From: Phoebastria nigripes
Lineage: Eukaryota > Chordata > Aves > Procellariiformes > Diomedeidae
Direction: 5' to 3'
Assembly: GCA_035582835.1 (NCBI GenBank)
Contig: JAYKAV010002650.1
Coordinates: 297,675 to 361,674 of the forward strand
Length of the DNA: 64,000 bases
This document shows, one piece after another, positions 1 through 11,644 of the stretch. A program made the translations under genes and the position numbers. Below the pieces are notes generated by a model, which was not told where the DNA came from, ran no database searches, and was given only the letters and a program-made list of their open reading frames with translations. Within the stretch, counting starts at the first letter, position 1. Every line of letters begins with the position of its first letter.

Positions 1-97
1 ATGCAACGCTGGCTAAGCAGCTGACTGCATGGCCTTGGGCGAGTCACTTGACCTCAGCACGCCTCAGTTAACCCAGCTGGAAAATTGGGTAAAAAGC
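1..97 (+). repeat. MIR-type (CORE-SINE) fossil, truncated by the window start
   Basis: The segment carries the diagnostic MIR order: 'ccttgggcgagtcacttgac', then 'cgcctcagtt', then a 'ggaaaattgggtaaa' block. This matches the conserved core followed by the CTCAGTTT...AAAATGGG part of MIR elements. MIR-type SINEs are ancient amniote retrotransposons, long dead in birds. Family assignment is from memory of the consensus, and the ends are approximate. Confidence 0.6.
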
Positions 98-2247
98 AGA
101 AACCTTAATGCTGTGTCTGAGCTGAGTTCTCCTGGGGAAAGATATAAATGGCAGGAAGGTGGGTGTTTACTGCTTTAGGCTTATGAATTATGTGAAGTAT
201 TTGGATGACTGGAAGTGCCAACTGGTGTAAGTAGCTGGTGCCCAGGTGCACGTGGAGAATGGTGACAGAAATTGATGGCAGCGCTCCGTAGGGAAAAGCA
301 CTCAGATTTTGTCTCAGGCCAGGCACATGCCATGTTTGCATGGGAGGTAGTAGCCAGCTGCAACTAGAGTTTAGTGAATGACTGCTGTGCTCATGCTGGG
401 ATGCTTTTTCTTGGTGTATTCCTTAAAGATCTGATCTTCCCTGTTTGGGGCATCCCTGATTTTGCTGGAAAATTGGGAGACTATGAGATGAATTAGAAAT
501 CTATTGGGCAGAACTCAACAGACTCCATTCTCTATGATTTACCTATCACTGTGAGGTAAAAAAGGGAAGAAGGGAGAGGAGGGGAAGGGAGTAGATGCTA
601 CAACTGTAGATGTGTGAAAGCAAATCTCAGGAAGAAAAGCAAGTAAAAAGAGTAAGTTTCAGACCCAGTGGCTGCTATTTCCTTTGAAATATTCTGGCAG
701 ATTTGGTCGGCTTGTGATTTAGCTAGAGCTAGACACACCATAGTCCTGAGATGCACAAATTGCCTTCAAACAGCTTCTCTTGTAGGCTTGCATCAGGCCT
801 GGGTCAGGAACCTCTCCATGTCTTGAGTCCTGTAGCTCCAGGCTGCCATTTACCAGCCTACCGCAGTCCTTCCCACTTCTCTCATTGAAGTCCTGAATCT
901 CCCAACAACTTGCACTGTGCAAATTTTTCTGGTGAATTAAGATATGGGCTCTTTGCATCTTGCAAATAGCTTGGTAGATGCATCTTAACCTGTCAGGAAG
1001 AATAACAGGTAAGAAAAGATCTTGCATGTTTGAACAGCTCCTCTCTCCACCCTCGTTTTTCTCCGCTTTCTTCAAGCAGCATGACCAACTTGGATCTGCT
1101 GTTTGTTTTTGCAATAGGGAGATGCGGTATCTGGTCCAGAGAAAGAAGGTTGCACAGCATGAAATTCAGGCATAAACTTCAGCCAGAAACAAAATTATTT
1201 AAATAGCAATAAAGATTCATTCCACTCCTCACAGATTCCCCCATGCAGCCTGAGTGGCGTTTTTCCCAGTTCCAGTCCAGAGGGAGTCATATTAAGAGCA
1301 GACCCGAATGTGCTCTAAAGTAACATTAATCATTGGCCAAGGTCAGCAGGACAGAGCTTGCGGTAGTGGAGTATGTTTAGCATGTATCGTCCTTGTCTTC
1401 TTTTTTTTATCTGTCCAATTTGGTTCACCTGCATGTGTTCACCAGCTTGTGCCATCCCCGCTCTCCCTCCCTGCATCCCTTTTTAACTTTGTGACAATTG
1501 ACATTGCTGAATTCAGAGGCAGGCACTTTATCTTGGCGGCTGGCTGCCAGTTTATCTAATCCAGGGCTGACGCATTTGACTTAAGGCTGTGCTGTCGCTT
1601 GCCCCTGAGCTGTGCACCTGTCTGAGGTGCTCTGTCCATCTTATTTGGACTAGCATCCCCTCTTTGCCAAGGCTTCTTGCAGGTTGTCTGCTACGGATAA
1701 AGGAAAGGAGGGCCAATGTTAGAAAGAGGCTGCATAGAGGGAAAAAAAGGAAGAAGAGCAAGGAACAGTAATAAATTACTAACAGTCATCACTGTGAGCC
1801 ATCTGCAGAAATCCCCATGACAATACAGACACTGGGGATATTGCTTGTAAGCAGTGCTGTTAACACCTTCTGCAAAGGAAAAGCTTTGTGAACACCCACT
1901 GATCCCAGAGAAGGCACCCACTGGAAGCCAAGTTTGCAGCAGGCATTAATAATCCTGTAGAACAATATGTGCCAGTTAGAAATAGCTGAGCTATTTATCT
2001 CCAGAGCTCTCCTTGGGCAGCTGCAGAGGAGCTGGCCTTCTGTATTTCTGATCNACACTTACTAATCCAGTATCTTGTCTGTCTAAAATACATGAACAGA
2101 ATGATACAGCACAGACAATAGTCTTTGAAATTATTATTTGTGTTATTTAGCATAGACTTGGCTGAAGCGTGAATGTGGTATTGTACAAACAGATAGGAAT
2201 AGGCAATCCTTACTCCAAAAATTAACCATCTCAATAGTCAATTAAAG

Positions 2248-2352
2248 GATAGATGAAGTGAAGTGATGTACCTGGCATCACACACAAGGTAAATGGCAGA
2301 GGTAGAGAAGACACCAGGTCTTCTTGCTCCTGGCGTAATGCCTTTCCCCTGT
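2248..2352 (-). repeat. MIR-type SINE fossil (core region, antisense)
   Basis: Read on the plus strand, the block runs 'aagtgatgtacctggcatca', 'cacaaggtaaatggcagagg', then 'caccaggtcttcttgctcc'. This parallels the reverse complement of the MIR core (AAGTGACTTGCCCAAGGTCACACAG, then a TGGCAGAG-like part, then an ACCCAGGTCTCCTGACTCC-like part). It is strongly diverged, as expected for an element older than the bird lineage. Boundaries are approximate. Confidence 0.55.
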
Positions 2353-2384
2353 ATCACATTGCGTGAGCACTGCTTTTCAATAGA

Positions 2385-2570
2385 GTTTCACAGTGCTTTG
2401 CAAGAAATCGTGAATGAATCTCCACCAGAATCCCATGAAGAATTCATGAATGAAACTATATCACAGTACTACAAATTAAGTATTATTGTTCCCAGTTTGT
2501 AGGGAGGCACAAGTTGCTAACCCAAAGTTAAACAGCAAACAAACTCCCAAGGTTTTCACTTTAGATCCTT
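2385..2570 (-). repeat. MIR-type SINE fossil, second adjacent copy (antisense)
   Basis: The 'cacagtgctttgcaagaaat' block resembles the reverse-complemented MIR 3' tail (GCGCTTTACAAA). It is followed at about 2482-2545 by 'attattgttcccagtttgta', then 'gaggcacaag' and 'cccaaagttaaacagc', the reverse-complemented TTTACAG...GAGGCACAGAG...CCCAAGGTCACACAGC series. It follows another core copy ending near 2352, so these are two separate insertions or a duplicated element. Confidence 0.5.
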
Positions 2571-5500
2571 TTCAGGTATTACTTAAAATATTATTAGGTG
2601 ATGACAGACCTTTTTTTCATGTGGAAGGAATCAGTCAGTAATAGACTGCCATTATTCACATTTAATGTGTTCTTCCTTACCTGGAAAACTACCTTGACAC
2701 TAGAGAGGACAAGGAGCCCAATGACTAGGAGACGCAGGTCTGGTGTGGCCCATGTAAATCAAATGAAGCTTCATCTATCCATTGAAATATTCCCTAAGAT
2801 TGAGACTGATTTTTCTTCTACTCACCTTCTACCTTCTTGTTTCTGCCCCAGAAATGCCAATGCCAAACTCTTGTGGTTTTAGGCTGCACAAGGGCCCAAA
2901 AGACTTTGGGGATTTTGACTAGTGAGATGTCATAGAGCCCTAAATTCAAGGTGGGCAGCTCAGCTTGGCCTCTGTGCCTGCTGTTAATGGATGAAGGCAA
3001 ACCACCGGCCATTACTGAAGGAACATGCAGTGATGATTTATGCTTGGAGACAAAGGGTGTAGATCCTCTCTCAAAGAATATTCCTCATAAATAAATAAAT
3101 AAAAAAATGGTGGCCAGGCCTTCCCAAATAATGCAGCTAGCAGGTGGAAGAGAGCAGGGCTGGTGTCTCCATTTATGTCAGTGAATGTTTATCCAAATGG
3201 ATGGACTTTCCAGGGAAAATGCATGCTATATAGAACACCTGACATCTGCTGAGTTCCAGGTGCCTGCCAAATTCTGCCCTGTCCCAGGTGTGCTTATTCC
3301 TTATGAAGTTTACTGCTGCCAGCAGAGTGACAGCATACCGCAAGTAGAAGGGAAGGTAGTGATGATCAGTCCCTCTGATAGCTGTTTTGGCTGAGTCAAA
3401 TTGTGTTGCCATGCTCTCAATCCCCTGCTTATCACAGGATGCAGCTGTGTGCTACTGGAACCAGCTCTAACTGTGCTTGTGGCTGTCTCCTGGAGGATTT
3501 TAATAAGCCCTGCAGAGTGTGTAGGAATTAGACAGTGTCTCTTTAAGCAATTTGTAAACCCTTGGGAGCATTCTTGATTTTTCTTGCAGAAGCTACTAGA
3601 ACCAATCCGTGTAGTGGTTCATGCAGGTAGTAAGGCTTTGCTTGTTTATATCCAGCAGAGACTGTAATTTCAAATGGAACAGTGGCCATGTGACTTCTTC
3701 ATATTCCTGACATTGTATAGACAGCAAATACACCATCCCCTGGTGAGAAGCCTAGTTTGAAGAGGTCTGACTGTACAGCGAAGATGTGCAATTCCTCAAA
3801 TGTACTATTACTATTCAGCTGGTGGTCTTCCTTGATGCTATCACCGATAGCGCCTCCTGCTGCAGCCCTCTAGGGGCACAGCATAGAACTGACCTTTTTC
3901 AAATGGAGCACCCCTTTAAAAACTGTTCTCATATATTTTAATTAAAGTAAAAGAGCAAATTTTCAGATCATAAAGGCCAACTTTATTCCTAAAAGCAAAT
4001 ACAAGCAACAGGTAGTAAAAAGAACTAGATCTTTATTGCAGAGCATTGTAGGTAATAAATATTTATCAACTTAATTCACTGGTATAAATATGAGCTCATC
4101 TGTGACTTTTCTCTACCAGTTCTCTTCCTCCATCTCAACTAGGCACCGCAATTACCTGTTATCCATCCATTCACTCCATTATAACCTGCTATTGGTAACA
4201 GAATCTTCTTTTCTTTCCGATGATTACTCCTCTAGAAAAGCGTCAGTGAAGAGAGCTAACACATTATCATTTAGGAACTTCCCATTAATGAATGGAAAAA
4301 GATTTCTTTGTCCTTACAGAGAAAAAAGAAAGACAAACATATACAATCATTTATTGTTTAGTTTCACTTAACAGAGCAGAAAACACTGCAGCTTTTAGTG
4401 AGTGGAATTCTTGAAGTGAGCTAGCTCCTGGTAAAAAGGTAAAAAATGGGTACTGGGAGGTAGCCTTCATCTCATTTCCCAAATACTATTTGAAATCTGA
4501 GTCCTTGTCCTGGCTACTGTTGACCATGGGCCTATCATGAGAACATTGGTTTTGAGAAGTGATTAGGGAATGACCTGCCAGAATAAGTTGGAAATCAATT
4601 AAATGATTGAGGATAGGGTGTTTAAAATGAACAAAAACTACATAATGAAACTGCAAAATAATGGGANCCTAAAGCACGTGTAGGTTCAACAGTTAAAGAG
4701 AGACGGTTGGATAGACGTTCCAGGTCAAGTGGTCCTTGCTGATTGCCAGAAGCTGAAGGGGGTAGATAAACTAGGGAAGACTCACTCCTTAGCTGCTCTG
4801 TTTGTCAGTGTGTTTCCATAAGCAGTGGCTGCCGGCATCTGTTGGGAAGCCTCTGGACTAGCCAGACCCCTAGTCTAAGGTCCACCTCTAACTGCTTTCC
4901 CAGTCTCGGTAAGGCTAGAACTGTCTATTTTTGTATTTACAGGTATCAAAACAAAGGTGTGGTGTTAAATGGGGCCTTAGCGAAATATGAATAATAAAAT
5001 GACAATTGATAAATATGTAAAAAAATTGATTTTATCAGCACAAAGAATTAAATTATAAGACCAGACTCAGCTGAGTGAATAAATCCTACTTTTTGTATGG
5101 CATTGGTAAATTTGGGACTGACTTTTCACAGCCAGGTTACATGTACTGCTGCTCTGTTTGGCCATAGCTTTAGGCCCGTTGTGCCTGTTCAGAGGTCTCA
5201 GAGGGATGCACTGGGATATCCCATCAAGTGTACAACACGAGCAAGCAAAGCAGCTCCAGCTGTGAGGGTAGGAGAAGGTACTGTGCGTCAAGTGAGAGGA
5301 GCATAGTTTCCCTGTTTTGGTAGGATGATACAGTTCCTTGTTCACTTGTAGTGGAACAAGTATTGAATGTGCATGCTTTTCGCCATTAGGAAGATGCCCT
5401 TTGGAGCAGGTGATAATTTAAAGAGCTCCTTTGTTTGATAAAATGTGTTTGGGGTTTGGTTGAGTGGAAAATGTATTCATTGCAGATTAGCTGTCAGTCG

Positions 5501-8500
5501 TAGCTTTTTTTTTAAGCTGTCAATGTGTGGGAGCTGGGCTTTGTGTATAAGCCCCATTCTCTGAGAGAGCTCATTGAAAAAAAAGTAAATGTGTGATTTC
5601 CCATATGTGTTGTCTAAATGCACTGAATGCTGAATCCGGGGGGAGGGGTTAAGTTCCTGTTGGGCATTATGAGAGTTTGGGGGTTGTATCCCAGGCAGAC
5701 AAACATCGTCTTCCTCCCTTGCAGCTCTGCCAGGGCTTTTCAGCTTTGCCTTGATCTCCCATCCCAGGATACCCACAGGGAACCACAGATTTAGTTCATG
5801 TCATCCCTCTCATCACCTCTTCTGACCTTCTCCCTTTTCCCATTGCACCATCTGAACACCTCATTATTGCTTAGGGTGTTGTATCTCTGGTGATGTGGCT
5901 GAACCTCCTGTATGCCTGGACACAAAGTCACCCAGTTAATTTTGCTTCGGGCTGGGGCTGCACTGAAACCTATAACTACAGCAGGTAGAATGCGAACACA
6001 TGAGGCCGATACGTCACCAGAGCCTTTTCTCCTGCTTTCCATATTTTCCAGGTTTCTTCTTGTCATTTGCACCAAGCAAAAACCAGTACAAAAAACTTGG
6101 TAGTCAGTTACAGAGGGAACTATTTTGATTCACTCCCAATCCCGAAGTGCAACATTTGAAGAGCAGAGAGGAAAGAAGTAGCAGTTCTTGTAACCTTTGT
6201 TTTGTTCTTGCCATTTCTGTGAAGGGATCGGGAAGGCCCTTCACAGAGGCTGGGGGATACTACTTAGTGCTTTCCCATCCCCCTGGTGCACGGATGATGG
6301 ATTGCTTAGCTGCACATGCGCTCTCTTTCTCTCTCTGATGCATCATTACATTATTAGCCCTGTTCTGGAGAGCAGCAGCATTTAGGATTGGGCAAGGATG
6401 CCTTTAGGATGCACGTTGATTTGCCTGTAAAACAGGAGGGATAGAGGGAGTGAAAAGTGAAGGAATGAGAACTGGGTCAGACAGAAGCTTCCAAAAAGCT
6501 TAGCTTATTTGGAGAAGAGAAGAAGNAGCCAGAATAACAAACCATAGGACAGTGAAATTGATTCCCCATTCCCTCTTCATCATACCATCCTCCGGGTAAA
6601 CCTGTTTCGGTTGATAGTGAATATTTCATGCAGTGCTGAGTGTTTTCCAAACTGTGGTGTCCTAGTTTTTCCACCTCCAGCCCCAAAGGAATGTTTTTAC
6701 ATCATGGAGCTTTATTTTTGGGAAGGGGAGGAGGGAGTGGAGGCTGCAGGCTTGCGAAGAGACGGCAACAAAGAGTGGTTCAGAGAACAGCTTGGCTCTA
6801 ATGTCTCAGCTGAGAATCTCACCTCCGCTCCTTTGCTCCCTTGAGAAAGCTCAGTGAAAAGGCTTGGCTCCCAAAGGGCTGGAGCATGGTTCCAATCGGA
6901 ATAAAATAACCCTAAAAACGGCACCCTGCCTCTGCCTGGGTCTGCTCTCAGCGCACTGCNGTCATTGTAGCTGCTTCGTTAGCTGACAACAACAAGCTGT
7001 TGTTACTGTCAGCACTGCAGGTCCGTACAGCTACCGAAGGGAAGAGCCGTGTCTGTTCTGCCTCATGCACCAGGACCCAGAGGACTGCCTAGCTCCTCGC
7101 TGCATGTCAACTGTCCCTTCAGGAAAGGGGAGGCACCGAGTCTTGTCCCTCTTTACTATCTCCCCACCTCCCCTCCGTGTAGAAGGACTGGCTAAGAGTT
7201 TGCAGGTGTGGCAGTGCGAGTCCAAAAGCCTTGTCCTGATTCAGTGCCCTCCAGCGTCAGAGTGTTTTGAGTTCGTTGCAGTAGGCTTTAGGTTGGGCAT
7301 GTTACCCCTTAAAGGAAACCCTCAAATCCTGCTGGGTACTTAAGAAGCAGGGTAGGGAGCAGTGTCATTCTGTCCCAATGTTTTATTCCCTCTCTTGAAA
7401 TCAGTCTTTTAAAAGTTTCCACGTGTGTTTTTATGAAGCTGGTGGAGGGTGCCTCCTTGAAACTGAGACCTTCCGCACCACAGTGCCTCCAGCTGCCTCT
7501 GAAAGCACCACAGCAGAATAAACTGCCCCACTAATCTGCCAAACAGCTCAGAGTCTTGTGTTATCCCCGACCCCAGCAAACTCTGAAGGAGGTTGGTATC
7601 CCAGACCCTGCTGTGGATTTGCGTTTCACAAGTGCTTCTCCCCTTTAGGATAGGCGGAACAGCTATGAAGCCTGGAAAAGTCCCTCAGCCTCAATATGCT
7701 TGCTTGTATTAACCTCCTAAAAGCACACTTTACCTGACCAGCTGAATTAGCATCTACTGTAACCAAGATAGCAGCACAGCAATTCAGAGTCTGACTCACC
7801 CCTATTATGGACTGCAAAGCCCAGCACTCACGTTGCATGATTCCCTAGATAGCCTCTTTTCTCCTACCTAGTCACGCTTGCCCTCTATGCTCACTGCCCA
7901 TTATTAAGGGGCACAAACTGGCAGAGCTTTTTCCTCAGACCACTGAGCTGCAGCTCTAGATCCTCTGTTCCCCCGACGTTAGTCCACGATGTGAAGCATT
8001 TGCTGTGTGGCTTGTTAGTCTGCAGCAAGCTGTGTTCACACACCCTGAAGGACGTGGGGCAGGAGCAGAGCATGAAAGTGCTTAGTTAATGCTTTAGATT
8101 TGCAAGATTTTGGTTGGTACAAAAAGGCCTGAAGAAGGTGATGGTGCATCTTTCTTCTTTGGTGGTTCTTGTCCCCTTACAGGAAAGGAAGAGTGAAAGG
8201 AAGGGAGAGGAAAAATGGTTCTTTCGTGGTGTGGTGGAGGCAGGAGGAGAGCTGTGGAATACCCCCAAAGCATGCTCCACCTCCACAACATTACAAAACA
8301 GCAGTTCAGCAGGGGACACAGACGCACTTAAGGAAACTGCAGCTGAAACTAAGTGAACCTTTCAGTCTACTTATCACAGCATTTGCAGTCCCTGCTTCAA
8401 GGAGAAACAATAATAAATAACAAAAAATCTTGCAAAAGTAGCTAGTATCCATCTAGAGCATTGGATGAAATAAAAAGTGACAAACAAACAAAATCACCAG

Positions 8501-9039
8501 CTCCTGCTTTAGAAACTGTTGTTAAAAATAAACCATCATTCACTGCTGCATTCCTGCCAGTTCATCCCTGCTGAGAGCAGGAGACCCAGAATGCTGCCTA
8601 TCTTTACATTCCCTGCACATGTTGTATAGTTTAACAGCTCGCTCTGTTGTCATGACAAAGATTCCCTGCTTTTCAGCATGAAGCTTGCTCTATTATTTCT
8701 AGTCTACCTGTAATGCTGCCTGCCCTCCCTCCCAGCTTACGAGACACTGTATTTTCCTGTGCTCAGAGGGTGTGTGGTGTCTCTGCTTGCTTCTGGCTTA
8801 CATGAGGACAGTTGCTGACTCCCGATTCCTTGCATGGAGCCAGGGCAGTAGAGAAGAGCACCAGCACCAACCACAGTCAGGGGCTCAGCCGTGACAGCGT
8901 GCTTTGAACTAACATTTTGCTCCATATGACATATTGCAGACTTCACCCCCCACTGCTTCATTCTCTGCAGGCTGTAAGTTGAGTTAGTGGTGACATTTGA
9001 AATGTCATTTTTTATCTGTGCTTGTCAGAGGGTGTGTCT

Positions 9040-9325
9040 TAGCGCATGTCCTGGCCTACTAGGCACTGTAGCTGTGTTTAAAAACAAAGCAAGGGACCAT
9101 CTCTGACCTGAAGCATTTACAGTCTAAACAGGCAATGCATGCAAAAGGGCAGAAAACTGTGGGAAAAGTCAAGTATCTTACTGTCACCATTCTCTAAATA
9201 CTGAACTAAGGCACAGATAGATTAAGTAACCCATCCAGGGCAAAAGAAGCTATCAAGAAAATCAGAAAGTGAAGCTAGACTTTCTGAATCCCAAATCAGT
9301 GCCTCAACCTCACACCCTCCTTTGT
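9040..9325 (-). repeat. MIR1_Amn-like SINE, near full length, antisense
   Basis: This is one of the clearest fossils in the window. From left to right it carries the reverse complement of the element's 3' tail ('actaggcactgtagctgtgt', then 'accatctctgacctgaagca', then 'ttacagtctaaacaggcaa'), followed by the MIR core ('actaaggcacagatagatta', then 'agtaacccatccagggc'), then the head ('tttctgaatccc'). That order is the amniote MIR-like family as I recall it. The insertion predates birds. Exact ends need an alignment. Confidence 0.7.
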
Positions 9326-11623
9326 ATACCCTGTCAGAGCAAGCCAGTATTCATGCTATATTTCCCAGAGAGGTTTGCCAGAGTCTTTCCAGGCCAGTGA
9401 ATCCAGACTAAGTTATGANATACTTAGACAGCTTTATGGCTTCCTTCAGATATCATTTCAGATAATCATTCCAACTTTAACCCCACCCCATGAAACCTCC
9501 AGGTTTTAGGTGGTTGTCATTTTGTTTAGAGATATGCCAAAGGTGGGTTTGGATGCAGACCTCATTCAGATTCAATTTTGGAACTATATATATACATGCA
9601 ATAAAAGGTATTACACCTTTTATTTCATTTTAATATTCTCTCTGTTTTATATGTGTATTTATGCCAAACAGTATAGATGTGTCCAGTATTTGGGGTGCTT
9701 TTCTTGAGGAATATGTAGAAGACATTTGCTGTAATGAGACAAACTACTCCCACCTCCAGTGAGACCCCACAGCAGCCTCTCAGCATCTCCAAAATTTAGG
9801 GCTTAGGCCTAGACTTTTCAGAGGGGCTCAACTTCCATTGTTAGGCCAGATTTTCATTAGACCCAGTCAACTATAGTGTCTGAGCATCTCGAAAATTCAA
9901 TTTTTATATTGTGCCTAAATGGAAAGGGGATTCTTCTTAAAATCTTAGCTGTGGGTAGTTCAGCAACTGAAAGTCTGTCTCTAGAGTGCTTAAGGGCGGA
10001 GAACCCAAAATTACTGAACTTTTTGAAAATGTGGGCGTTACCTGCTGCTGCCACCCACAGGAGAGCTGCCAGAGGGGAAACATCCTTCCTTAAGGGGATT
10101 CCTGATGGGGGGAGTTGTCAGCATCTGATGAAGCTCCCACCGGCAGTTCCTGAATTCCCAGAGGGAAACAAATGCTAACGGTAAGCAGTTTTACAGAAAG
10201 CTTTTTAGTGTTTCTCAATGGTGATTTTTTTAGAGTTATAATGATTGCACTTTTGGAAAAAAAACCTCATTTAAGAGGCTCTTTAATCCTAATGTAAGAA
10301 AATCCCCTGTGCTCCAGTTTGAAGAATATTTTTCTTGGGAATGAAAAGGGTGCTAGCACGTATCAAGGGCCTGACCCAAATTATGTTAGCACCAGGAGGC
10401 TGCTTTACAGTGACTGACAACAGTCCCCAGTGAGGAAGATGTGCCAGTGAGGTGTTCAATGCTGATGCTTTCTAACACAGCCTGCCCGCTCACATGTGCC
10501 CCGCAGGTCCTGGAACCGCTATCCGTGTGATAGTGACACTGTTCTGAAGTGACTGCTTTTTCCAGGGTCCCAAAGAAAAATTGTTTGGAAAGGACAAAGG
10601 AATGAAATACGAGAAGGATGATGATCATTCTTGAAAAGACCACCTTGAGCCTGGCCACTCCCAGAACTGGTCTGGGTGGGGCGGGGTGATCACTGGAGGG
10701 AAAGAAAGGGATGCAGGTGGAAGTTACCACCAAAGAAGCATTAAATCCTCTCTCACTGGGTTTGGTAGAAGAAGCCCCTCAAGTGCATTAGAGCTGCCCT
10801 AGGAGTCTGTGGAAAGCAGTTAGTTTTCTTCATTTCTCTCTGGATTCCTGCTTCTTTCTATTTGTCCTGCAGGACAAAATACCCACATTGTAAGGGTAAT
10901 CTGAGACAGTAAAGGGGTNGTTGTTGTTGTTTGTGCTCAGCCAGTGCTGCAGAGGGAATAGGAGCTCTGACATCACTGCATCTGCTTTGTACCAGCACAT
11001 CAGGTCATGTGCAGCTCCCTCATTTTTCTGTTGATTAGTTGAAAAATGGGAACGCGCCTTACATTTTGGAAATGCTTGGCAGTCCTGTTCTGGCTGTTGA
11101 CGGATCTTTGGTTTGGAAAAGCTAGTACTGGAAGAGGACTTCCCTTTTGGTATTACATACTGCATTTTGTCAAGTAGTTATGTTTGTCGGTAGCTTGAAG
11201 GGCACAGCCTGCTTTCTCAAGTCTCTCTGCTGCATTAGAGGGAATAGAGATAAAGCAGCCTGTCTCTAAGGGTAAGTTAGAGTAGCCTCACAAATGCTCT
11301 GACTTATGTTTTGATTCCCATAGTTTTGTACTCCAGGGACTGAAGGAGAATAGCAGCTGTGCTTCACCCACCAGCTGGCACTTTCATGTGTCCCTGATAC
11401 ATCTGGGTGGAAAACTGGCACAGAGTCTTTAGTCCAACTCTGCAATGATTACAGTGGCCTTTTGCATGGGAGGTTGCTTCCATGCATACATTTTAATGCC
11501 CTGACTCTGCTGGAACGTCAGTGTAACAGAGAGCGAGCCACAGCCACCGTGAAGACTGCAGTACAACTCTAATAACACATTTTCCAACTTTAAAGATCAG
11601 AACATATATTCTTCTGTTGCAGC

Positions 11624-11644
11624 AAAAAAAAAAAAAAAAAAAAA
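11624..11644 (+). repeat. A21 homopolymer run
   Basis: This is an uninterrupted run of 21 adenines preceded by 'ttctgttgcagc'. I see no LINE or SINE body attached to it upstream, so it is classed as a simple repeat rather than a retroposed tail. Confidence 0.9.
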
